Positions 31,201 through 36,950 of a stretch of DNA of 64,000 nt are shown here, piece by piece. The stretch is from Pseudorhodoferax soli (GTDB lineage: Bacteria > Pseudomonadota > Gammaproteobacteria > Burkholderiales > Burkholderiaceae_C). Location: assembly GCF_003337555.1 (NCBI RefSeq), contig NZ_QPJK01000002.1:124001-188000 (forward strand), given 5' to 3'. Numbering within the stretch: the first letter of the stretch is position 1; every line of letters begins with the position of its first letter. The position numbers and the translations under genes were made by a program. The notes under the pieces are model-generated. The model searched no databases and was not told the DNA's origin. It saw nothing but the letters and a program-made list of their open reading frames with translations.

Positions 31201-31880
31201 GCATCGCGACCATTGACAAGCCGCGCGCCGTCCGCAAGGCCCGCGCGAAGGCGCCGGGTGTTGGCCAAGCGAAGCTGACGCAGCTGTCCGACATCCTCTG
31301 GCAGGCCTCGCAATGGGATGGAGACCTTTCGTCCGGCTACTCCCTCCGGCTGCTTCGCATCGCGTCCGAGATGGCGCTGGACGACGCGAAGAACTTCGAC
31401 GCGCTTCGGCCTGACAACCAAGTCGACAAGGCGTTTGACCTTGCGGCTCTCGTCTCGTCCGCTCGGCGCGTGCCGAAGGACCAGCCCATGCCCTCAGGAC
31501 TTGCGGCGCTGATCGCCAGCGCGCACACGGTGCTGAACGACCTCACGGACTGCGAAGATTGCTTCGATGACGGCGAGGAAAGGGCGGCCGTCGAGCCGGC
31601 GCCGATGCTCAACGGCTACACGCCGATGCAGCTGATGGAAATCCTGGATCACATCGCATGCAGCACGGAAGCAGCCGCCGAGATCCTGATGGATGTCGAG
31701 GGCCACATCGGGGGCGAAGCGTGGACGCCATCGCAGTGCAAGACGACTCTGCACGTAGCCGCCCAGGCCGTGCGCATGGTGGGGGCCATGGCCGACCAAG
31801 CCAGCGGCACGCACCTCATCGGTGGCCCGATTGAGTGGTCGATTGGCGACCGGGATCTGAAGGGGAATCACCATGCATGA
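31197..31880 (+). CDS. Hypothetical coupled protein D
   Basis: A 227-aa protein from ATG 31197 overlapping the previous stop. It starts MSIATIDKPRAVRKARAKAP. It seems to contain two helical halves (KLTQLSDILWQASQWDGDLS and QLMEILDHIACSTEAAAEIL) joined by an acidic CEDCFDDGEE stretch. No family recognised. Confidence 0.62.
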   Translation: MSIATIDKPRAVRKARAKAPGVGQAKLTQLSDILWQASQWDGDLSSGYSLRLLRIASEMALDDAKNFDALRPDNQVDKAFDLAALVSSARRVPKDQPMPSGLAALIASAHTVLNDLTDCEDCFDDGEERAAVEPAPMLNGYTPMQLMEILDHIACSTEAAAEILMDVEGHIGGEAWTPSQCKTTLHVAAQAVRMVGAMADQASGTHLIGGPIEWSIGDRDLKGNHHA

Positions 31881-32268
31881 ACGCGTAGAAGTCGCGCCTG
31901 GCGTGTTCCGCCGAGTGCAGCAGCGTCGCGCCGTCTACAGCGGCGACGCAGACGATCTGCAGGCTGCAGGTCTGCTCACGCAGGACATGCTGCCTGGCCA
32001 TGGTGGCAATCCGCGTGGCATGTGCAGCTACCTGCCCGATGGGACGCGGATCAAGCGCGGTGCGATCAGCCAGACCAAGCCTGGGCACACACGCATCGTG
32101 CAGATCAGGGGCAAGGGCAGCACGTTCTTCGAGGTCTGGGTGCTGCTCAGTTCCCAGCGAGTCGAAGCTGTTGAGGCCGAACGGGCCAGCGAGTTCTACA
32201 AGCCCTCGCTCGGCGCCGACGCCATCTTTGCTGGACGGCAGTCCGCCCTCGAAGGAGTCGCGGCATGA
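31873..32268 (+). CDS. Hypothetical coupled protein E
   Basis: A 131-aa protein from ATG 31873, overlapping the previous gene by 8 bases. Unlike its neighbours it looks beta-rich (GVFRRVQQRRAVYSGD, TRIKRGAISQTKPGHTRIVQ, KGSTFFEVWVLLSS). No family recognised. Confidence 0.6.
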   Translation: MHERVEVAPGVFRRVQQRRAVYSGDADDLQAAGLLTQDMLPGHGGNPRGMCSYLPDGTRIKRGAISQTKPGHTRIVQIRGKGSTFFEVWVLLSSQRVEAVEAERASEFYKPSLGADAIFAGRQSALEGVAA

Positions 32269-33233
32269 TGTACCGCCCCAACCCTGAGAGCTTGGCAGCA
32301 AAGGTCTGCTGCTGGTTTGCAACGCACCCCGAAAGCACCCTGAGCCTGGCCGACATCGTTGAGCGGTTCGTCGTGCCAGGCGACAGCCGCAACGTGCCCG
32401 CCCAGTTGGTCTTGGCCATGGACTACGACCTCATCGCCTTCAGCGGCGACGACAAGCTGTTCCGCAAGGGCCCAGCAGACTTGCCTAGCTGCGCCCTGCC
32501 CCATGACGACAACAAGGATCGCGATGACGAAGCGCCTGTGGACAAAGGAGGACGAGGCCCAGCTGCGCGCCCTGTACCCGGTGACGAGCGTGCAACAGAT
32601 CTCGCAGCTGACAGGCCGCAACGGGCCGGCGATCTACAAGCGAGCGCACGAGCTGGGGCTGAAGAAGCTTCACCATCCGGCGCGCAACTGGAGGCCCATC
32701 GGGTCGGAGCGGTTGGACCGCGGCATCTTGATCCGGAAAGTGACGGACACCGGCAACCCGAAGAAGGACTGGCGGCGGGTGGATGTGATCGAGTGGGAAG
32801 CGATCCACGGGCCAGTTCCGCCGGGCTACACGTTGATGCTCAAGGACTGCAACGGGCCGAGGACCGTGGAGAACCTGGCGCTGTTCACGAAGCAGGAGCA
32901 CTTCGCACGAACGAGCGTCCGCAACCTTCCGCCCGAGGTGGCCGCGCTGTATCAGCTCAAGGGGCAGATCACTCGAGCAGTCAGGCAGCGGATGGAGAAG
33001 GAGCAGCAAGCCCCATCGCCGCCATCCGGCGACACCTGATGGCCACGCTGGCGGACCTGCGTGACCGCGAGAACCCCATGCCCATCGACCGCGCGAGGGC
33101 CGTTGCGGAAGTGGCCACGGTGCTGATCAACAGCGCCAAGGTTGAGGTGGAGTACCTGAAGGTGACGAAGCGCAAGACCGGCGAGTTCTTCCGGCCCGGC
33201 AAGGCAATCGAACCGGGGCGCGGCGATGCATGA
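32265..33233 (+). CDS. Long frame spanning an embedded HNH-like gene
   Basis: A 322-codon frame from ATG 32265 (ATGA overlap). Residues 1-85 read like a real protein (SLAAKVCCWFATHPESTLSL, NVPAQLVLAMDYDLIAFSGD). The middle, 86-255, overlaps the HNH-like gene at 32524-33039 in another frame and has the Arg/Gly/Ala-rich text of an unselected frame. The last 64 residues (from 33039) again look coding. Either the first gene has lost its own stop, or an overlapping fusion is made. The first 85 residues are the most reliable part. Confidence 0.45.
   Translation: MMYRPNPESLAAKVCCWFATHPESTLSLADIVERFVVPGDSRNVPAQLVLAMDYDLIAFSGDDKLFRKGPADLPSCALPHDDNKDRDDEAPVDKGGRGPAARPVPGDERATDLAADRPQRAGDLQASARAGAEEASPSGAQLEAHRVGAVGPRHLDPESDGHRQPEEGLAAGGCDRVGSDPRASSAGLHVDAQGLQRAEDRGEPGAVHEAGALRTNERPQPSARGGRAVSAQGADHSSSQAADGEGAASPIAAIRRHLMATLADLRDRENPMPIDRARAVAEVATVLINSAKVEVEYLKVTKRKTGEFFRPGKAIEPGRGDA
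32524..33039 (+). CDS. HNH-like protein with SANT/Myb-type front
   Basis: A 171-aa protein from ATG 32524. Residues 1-50 (RLWTKEDEAQLRALYPVTS, ISQLTGRNGPAIYKRAHELG) are a Myb/SANT-like helix-turn-helix. Residues 60-145 follow the phage HNH-type layout (WRRVDVIEWEAIHGPVPPGY, LKDCNGPRTVENLALFTKQE), but the catalytic His-Asn-His set is partly altered (MLKDCNG). It may be a DNA-binding protein derived from a homing nuclease. Confidence 0.75.
   Translation: MTKRLWTKEDEAQLRALYPVTSVQQISQLTGRNGPAIYKRAHELGLKKLHHPARNWRPIGSERLDRGILIRKVTDTGNPKKDWRRVDVIEWEAIHGPVPPGYTLMLKDCNGPRTVENLALFTKQEHFARTSVRNLPPEVAALYQLKGQITRAVRQRMEKEQQAPSPPSGDT
33039..33233 (+). CDS. Hypothetical protein, possible independent C-terminal gene
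   Basis: A 64-aa product if translation restarts at ATG 33039, which overlaps the HNH-like stop (TGATG). Text such as MATLADLRDRENPMPIDRAR, VATVLINSAKVEVEYLKV and TGEFFRPGK is protein-like and resembles small phage proteins found near HNH genes. It is in frame with the long frame starting at 32265. Confidence 0.55.
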   Translation: MATLADLRDRENPMPIDRARAVAEVATVLINSAKVEVEYLKVTKRKTGEFFRPGKAIEPGRGDA

Positions 33234-33291
33234 TCACGTCCCGTTGGGCACCGGCTTTCGCAATGCGTACTCAGCCTGCGCGGCCGACGCC

Positions 33292-33531
33292 TTAGTTCAA
33301 ACCAAGTCGGCGTTCGATCTCAGCCTTCGCACGGCGAACAGCGTCGGCGAGCGCAGCGTCACGCGTCGCAAACGATTCGTCCGAGTTGAAGCGAATGCAG
33401 TCTGCGCCGGCAACTGGCGTATAGATGGCGCAGTTGCAACGAAAGCCACCGCGCTCACAGAGTACGGGAGTTGCAACGACGCGGTAGCCGCTGTGTTTGC
33501 CACTGCTGTAGCCACTGTCGCTCTGAGGCAT
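33292..33531 (-). CDS. GGFRCNC-motif protein 1
   Basis: A 79-aa protein from ATG 33531 with GGAG at good spacing. It has YRVVATPVLCERGGFRCNC, FNSDESFATRDAALADAV and a final helix EIERRLG. It is a paralogue of the protein at 33973-34242, sharing GGFRCNC, the F-x-(S/C)-(D/S)-x-x-F pattern and the terminal helix. The paired cysteines may bind metal. No named family recognised. Confidence 0.7.
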   Translation of the reverse strand: MPQSDSGYSSGKHSGYRVVATPVLCERGGFRCNCAIYTPVAGADCIRFNSDESFATRDAALADAVRRAKAEIERRLGLN

Positions 33532-33639
33532 CTGACTTCTCCAAGTGCCGACGGCGGGCGGAGTATGGCCGTCTGGGCTACACATCCTGCAAGCAGATGT
33601 ATCCGCTCCTGCGCACCCGCGTCCAAGTCACGGCGCAAA

Positions 33640-33909
33640 TCAGTCGGAGCGGGTGCCTCGCTGATCAACATCCTCTCTTTGAACGAACGGGCTGAGATGG
33701 CCTCTGGCGCGCAAGCCAAGCGCCGCTGCGTGGACGTGGCGCCAGCAGCGCCTATAGGCTGCGATCGCTTGCTCCTCACCGTATACGGCTTCGTCGGCGA
33801 GAACCGCAAGAGCATCCAGCGTGACCGCCCCTACGTGGACGTCGGCATCGGCAACGTACTCGAACACCACTCGCCGGGGGTTCATTCGGTATTGAGCTTC
33901 AAAGTCCAT
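33640..33909 (-). CDS. Hypothetical protein, possibly DUF1488-like
   Basis: An 89-aa protein from ATG 33909 between the two GGFRCNC paralogues. RRVVFEYVADADVHVGAVTL, ALAVLADEAVYGEEQAIAAY and a Trp-His helix RRCWRHVHAAALGL are faintly like DUF1488 proteins. Tentative. Confidence 0.55.
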   Translation of the reverse strand: MDFEAQYRMNPRRVVFEYVADADVHVGAVTLDALAVLADEAVYGEEQAIAAYRRCWRHVHAAALGLRARGHLSPFVQREDVDQRGTRSD

Positions 33910-33972
33910 GGCGCATTCTCTAGGAGCCCAGTGACGGCCCCGGAGATCCCACAGCCCATGCGTAATGGGCTG

Positions 33973-34242
33973 CTAACCCGGGCTACTTGCGCTCAGCGTC
34001 TGCAAGCCATAGAGCCTTCGATCGATCATCCGCTTTGCCAGGGCGACGCCGTGGCTCAGAGCCAACTCTACCGACGTGAACGTGTGGTTCGAGTCGCAGC
34101 GGAAGGTGTCCCTCATCTGATCTGGAGGACCGACAACGCAGTTGCATCGGAACCCGCCTCGTCCGCTCGCGCCAGCGGTCACAACGATGTGAAAACCTCG
34201 GTGGAGCTCGCTGAGCTGATGCGACTCGATTCGATCGGTCAA
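33973..34242 (-). CDS. GGFRCNC-motif protein 2
   Basis: An 89-aa frame beginning at TTG 34242 with GGAG upstream (start uncertain). FHIVVTAGASGRGGFRCNC, MRDTFRCDSNHTFTSVELAL, ALAKRMIDRRLYG. Paralogue of the protein at 33292-33531, same strand, one gene between them. Preserved motif spacing is strong evidence that these frames, and not the long plus-strand frame over them, are coding. Confidence 0.65.
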   Translation of the reverse strand: MTDRIESHQLSELHRGFHIVVTAGASGRGGFRCNCVVGPPDQMRDTFRCDSNHTFTSVELALSHGVALAKRMIDRRLYGLQTLSASSPG

Positions 34243-34304
34243 GGAGACGCTCCAAGTTGGAGCCCGATACTACCCCCCGTGCAGATGTCGCATGGGCCAG
34301 TACT

Positions 34305-34544
34305 TCAGGAGCGCCGTCCGCGCCCCCTGACCGTTAGCTTTTGTCTGTGGGCAATCAGCTCCCGAGCCTCCGTGCGTGTACGACGCGCCTGCTCCGAAAG
34401 CCATCCGGCAGTCCAAGCCACATCGGCAAGCTTTGCGGTAACGCTTGCGTGCTGTGCGGCAGCGTACGGGTTTGCGTGCAGAGTTTCTCCCCGCAGAAAT
34501 GCCATGCGGCCCTGCCGGCTGATCTCATCGACGCTGAAGGACAT
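34305..34544 (-). CDS. RMF-like protein (ribosome modulation factor family)
   Basis: A 79-aa protein from ATG 34544. SRQGRMAFLRGETLHANPY, then a loop, then WTAGWLSEQ reproduces the RMF pattern (R-x-G-x-x-A-x-x-G, NPY or CPY, W-x-x-GW). The tail is basic (RRTRTEARELIAHRQKL). RMF dimerises ribosomes in stationary phase (known for the E. coli protein); phage copies are common but of unknown role. Confidence 0.65.
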   Translation of the reverse strand: MSFSVDEISRQGRMAFLRGETLHANPYAAAQHASVTAKLADVAWTAGWLSEQARRTRTEARELIAHRQKLTVRGRGRRS

Positions 34545-34607
34545 GCCACATGCCGGCAATACGCGTGCCGTGGGGCCCGTGGCTGCAGCCCCAAAGGAGT
34601 TCGGGTC

Positions 34608-34892
34608 GTGACTGTTGCAACCCTGATCTCCGACACCGGCCGGCCGGACCTGACCGACCAGCAGGTGGACGCGATCTGCGACGGGTTGACCCAGAACGCC
34701 GCGAAGGTGCGCTATCTGCGCGGCCTAGGCCTGCGCGTCGATCGCCGCCCGAATGGCCGGCCCCTGGTCGCGCGCGCCGACTGGGAGCGGGTCTACTCCA
34801 AGCGCCAGCAAGCCGACGAAGCACCCGATGGGGCGCGGGATGCTGACCTACCCGCCAATGGCCCGCGCTGGCGAACCGCCATGCCTGCATAG
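34608..34892 (+). CDS. DUF4224 protein next to integrase
   Basis: A 94-aa protein from GTG 34608 with AAAGGAG upstream. DLTDQQVDAICDGLTQNAAK, VRYLRGLGLRVDRRPNGRPL matches the DUF4224 pattern; such proteins usually precede phage integrases and may act like excisionases (inference). The C-terminus is disordered. Confidence 0.78.
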   Translation: MTVATLISDTGRPDLTDQQVDAICDGLTQNAAKVRYLRGLGLRVDRRPNGRPLVARADWERVYSKRQQADEAPDGARDADLPANGPRWRTAMPA

Positions 34893-34894
34893 CG

Positions 34895-35956
34895 ATGGGA
34901 CGAACACGAGACCGCGCGTCGGCCGCAGGCCTGCTACCGCGCATGGAGGCCAGGCCCTGGAGCGACGGCAAAAAGATCACCTACCGCTATCACCCGGTGG
35001 GCGGCAAGCCGATCAACCTGGGCACTGACAAGGCGGCCGCGCTGCGCAAGGTCCTGGACCTCAACGGTAAGGCGCCAGCCGACGAGAAAGGAACGCTACG
35101 CTGGGTCTGGGCCAAGTTCAAGGACGCCCCGCGCTGGAAGAAGCTCAGCGACGGCACCAGGGCCGACTACGAAGGCGCCTGGAAACAGATCGATGAGCGC
35201 CTGGGCCACATGCACATGGGCGAGATCACGACGTTCGTCGTGGCGCAGTACGTGCACATCGAGCGCGCGGAGTCGCCGCGGCGGGCCGACATCGAGAAAA
35301 GCCTGCTGTCGCGGCTGTTTGGCCACGGCATCAAGCTGGGCGTGTGTGCGATCAACGCAACAATCGGCGTGGAGCCGCACGGCAGCGAGCCGCGCACGGA
35401 GGCGCCCGATCCGGTGCTGCTCGAGCGTTTCCTGGGCTGGCTGGCCAAGCAAACCGAGCAGCGCCAGGTCATCGGCATGGCAGCGGAGTACGCCAGCCTA
35501 GCCGGCAATCGGCAGGTGGAGTTTCTGCCGCTGAGCTGGCCGCAGGTGGACCGGGCGGCCGGCGAGATCCGCGTGTTCCGGGCCAAGCAGCGCGGCAAGA
35601 AGCGCGAGCGCATCGTGGAGGTGATTCAGATCACGCCGGCCATGGAGGCCCTGCTGGACCGCCTGCAGGCCGTGCAGAAGGAGCGCGGGAAGGATTGCCT
35701 CTACGTGTTCCCGACGCGCGACAACAACGCCTACACGGCGCGCGGCTTCAAGACGCTATGGCAGCGCTCTGTGATGAAGGCGATCGAGGACAACGTGATC
35801 ACGGCCGAGGACCGGTTCACATTCCACGACCTGCGGGCCTACTACGCCACGGTGCACAAGCAGGTGCATGGCGCCCTGCCGGACATGCACACCAACCCGG
35901 CCACGACGGCCAAGGTCTACGACCGGAACAAGGAGGTCAGGCGTCGGGCGCTGTAG
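34895..35956 (+). CDS. int: Tyrosine-type phage integrase
   Basis: A 353-aa site-specific recombinase. The catalytic set is Arg206 (SLAGNRQVEFLPLSW), Lys in the beta-hairpin (RAKQRGKKRER), His311 and Arg314 (HDLRAYYATVH), a second box MHTNPATTAKVY with His332, and nucleophile Tyr342. The N-terminal 60 residues are an arm-binding domain and 65-150 the core-binding helices. It lies directly after the DUF4224 gene and points at the tRNA-His attachment site. Confidence 0.95.
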   Translation: MGRTRDRASAAGLLPRMEARPWSDGKKITYRYHPVGGKPINLGTDKAAALRKVLDLNGKAPADEKGTLRWVWAKFKDAPRWKKLSDGTRADYEGAWKQIDERLGHMHMGEITTFVVAQYVHIERAESPRRADIEKSLLSRLFGHGIKLGVCAINATIGVEPHGSEPRTEAPDPVLLERFLGWLAKQTEQRQVIGMAAEYASLAGNRQVEFLPLSWPQVDRAAGEIRVFRAKQRGKKRERIVEVIQITPAMEALLDRLQAVQKERGKDCLYVFPTRDNNAYTARGFKTLWQRSVMKAIEDNVITAEDRFTFHDLRAYYATVHKQVHGALPDMHTNPATTAKVYDRNKEVRRRAL

Positions 35957-35959
35957 CCC

Positions 35960-36397
35960 TCACCGGTACTCTAGCTTGAACCGCCAGTGCCCCATGGTCA
36001 GTTCAAGCTGATTCAGAACATCTCGCCCGATGAGCCCCTCGATCGAGCTGTTGAAGAACGGCCTAGCCAGCACCTGCAGGGCAGGTACTGCAAATGGTGC
36101 CTCTCCTGGCGTGCGGATCTCAAACGCGATGTCGTGCGCTGAGCAGGTTGTTGGATCGATGTGTGTAGTCGAGCCAACAATATCTCTGGACCCGCTTTGC
36201 GGAATGCCAAGAGTCCGCATGAGTTGCTCGCTCACCATGGTCGTGTCGGCGCCGGTGTCAATGAGGAACGGCACCCTTTGGAAGGGCGCCGGCTCAAATC
36301 CCAACTGGTGCATCACCCGACGCCGAGGCTCGCTGACGCCTACGAAGACGTCGAGGATCGGTCCACTCTCGGCGTAGTTCCCCCTCAGGGTCGGCAC
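35960..36397 (-). CDS. Retropepsin-like aspartic protease
   Basis: A 145-aa protein, probably from GTG 36397, overlapping the upstream gene. It has the single-lobed aspartic protease motif FLIDTGADTTMVSEQLMRTLGI (Asp-Thr-Gly at about residues 46-48) and the second hydrophobic-hydrophobic-Gly box EGLIGRDVLNQLEL, followed by a final strand WRFKLEYR. It would act as a dimer. Substrate unknown. It lies between int and the attachment site, a usual place for prophage cargo. Confidence 0.78.
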   Translation of the reverse strand: MPTLRGNYAESGPILDVFVGVSEPRRRVMHQLGFEPAPFQRVPFLIDTGADTTMVSEQLMRTLGIPQSGSRDIVGSTTHIDPTTCSAHDIAFEIRTPGEAPFAVPALQVLARPFFNSSIEGLIGRDVLNQLELTMGHWRFKLEYR

Positions 36398-36627
36398 GGG
36401 CCGAGGTCGCGCGTGAAATGTGCCACGTCTTGATCCACGGCCACCTTCTTGACGAAGAACTGGTCGAGGCCAAACGTCTGGTAGGCCCACTCGAGCGCCG
36501 CAGCGTACGTAGGCGAATAGTGCATCGTCTGGTCACCCTTGATCACGACGTATTCGCCGTCGTGGCGGTCCAGCATGCCTGGTAACTGTGCGCGGTAGGT
36601 TCGAAGTTCCTGTTGCAGTTCAACCAT
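36385..36627 (-). CDS. Hypothetical partner of the aspartic protease gene
   Basis: An 80-aa protein from ATG 36627: VELQQELRTYRAQLPGMLDR, HDGEYVVIKGDQTMHYSPTY, AALEWAYQTFGLDQFFVKKV. The EYVVIKG / FFVKKV text resembles small proteins found next to retropepsin-like genes in other bacteria (recalled pattern, not searched). Its stop lies inside the protease gene start region, so the two are co-translated. Possible regulator or substrate. Confidence 0.65.
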   Translation of the reverse strand: MVELQQELRTYRAQLPGMLDRHDGEYVVIKGDQTMHYSPTYAAALEWAYQTFGLDQFFVKKVAVDQDVAHFTRDLGPCRP

Positions 36628-36655
36628 AGCGGTTGACCGGGTTGCCGTTGCTCAT
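36620..36655 (-). CDS. Possible leader peptide
   Basis: An 11-aa frame (MSNGNPVNRYG) preceded by a strong AAGGAGA at good spacing. Its stop TGA overlaps the beginning of the next gene, whose own ribosome binding site is poor. It may couple translation, or the true start of the downstream protein may be here with a sequence slip. Confidence 0.4.
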   Translation of the reverse strand: MSNGNPVNRYG

Positions 36656-36798
36656 AAGGTTCTCCTTGTTATGAACCGGCTATCCCCACAGTTGTCCACA
36701 GCCGGTTTACGAAGGTTAACCGCGAGCAGCGCCGCTAGCCAATTGATTTTTTTTAACAAAACCTGCAGGCGAATTCCCACGGTGGGAACAAAAACAAA

Positions 36799-36831
36799 AA
36801 GGCGCTACAGCATTGATAGCTGTAGCGCCTT
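36799..36831 (-). terminator. Terminator of tRNA-His
   Basis: A 13-bp perfect stem (AAGGCGCTACAGC with its complement) and a 7-base loop, followed on the minus strand by TTTTTGTTTTTG. It lies eight bases beyond the tRNA 3' end. Confidence 0.85.
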
Positions 36832-36839
36832 GAATTACG

Positions 36840-36916
36840 TGGGGTGACTGATGGGGCTCGAACCCACGACAACCAGAATCACAATCTGGGACTCTACCAA
36901 CTGAGCTACAGCCACC
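36840..36916 (-). tRNA. tRNA-His (GTG)
   Basis: Reading the minus strand: an extra G at -1 (typical of tRNA-His), acceptor GTGGCTG pairing CAGTCAC, D-loop AGCTCAGTTGGTAGAG, anticodon loop TTGTGAT with anticodon GTG, T-loop GGTTCGAGCCC, and encoded CCA. The 3' half faces the prophage and is the inferred attachment site. Confidence 0.96.
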
Positions 36917-36950
36917 ACGAAAGCTCATGAGTATAACCCAGCTTTGGAGC

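Larger units (their letters stand above)
1..36839. mobile_element. Prophage, lambdoid HK97-like siphovirus (left end outside window)
   Basis: A contiguous set of phage modules: tail, head, packaging, replication, lysogeny switch, accessory genes and tyrosine integrase. The integrase at 34895-35956 lies next to a tRNA-His gene whose 3' end faces the prophage, the usual geometry for integration into a tRNA 3' end. Lysis genes, distal tail genes and the other attachment site are not in the window. Most late genes overlap by 4 bases or nearly abut, and all structural genes look intact, so the element may be functional. The right boundary is placed at the tRNA 3' end by inference, because the second att copy cannot be seen. 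Confidence 0.93.

Noticed and set aside
33226-34611. A 461-codon plus-strand open frame
   Set aside because: It covers several minus-strand genes with matching paralogue motifs and good starts. Its own translation is Ala/Ser/Arg-rich and has no recognisable domain.
36674-36705. DnaA-box-like words (ATCCCCACA, TTGTCCACA)
   Set aside because: Only two imperfect boxes beside the prophage edge, with no AT-rich unwinding region or replication genes; not an origin.
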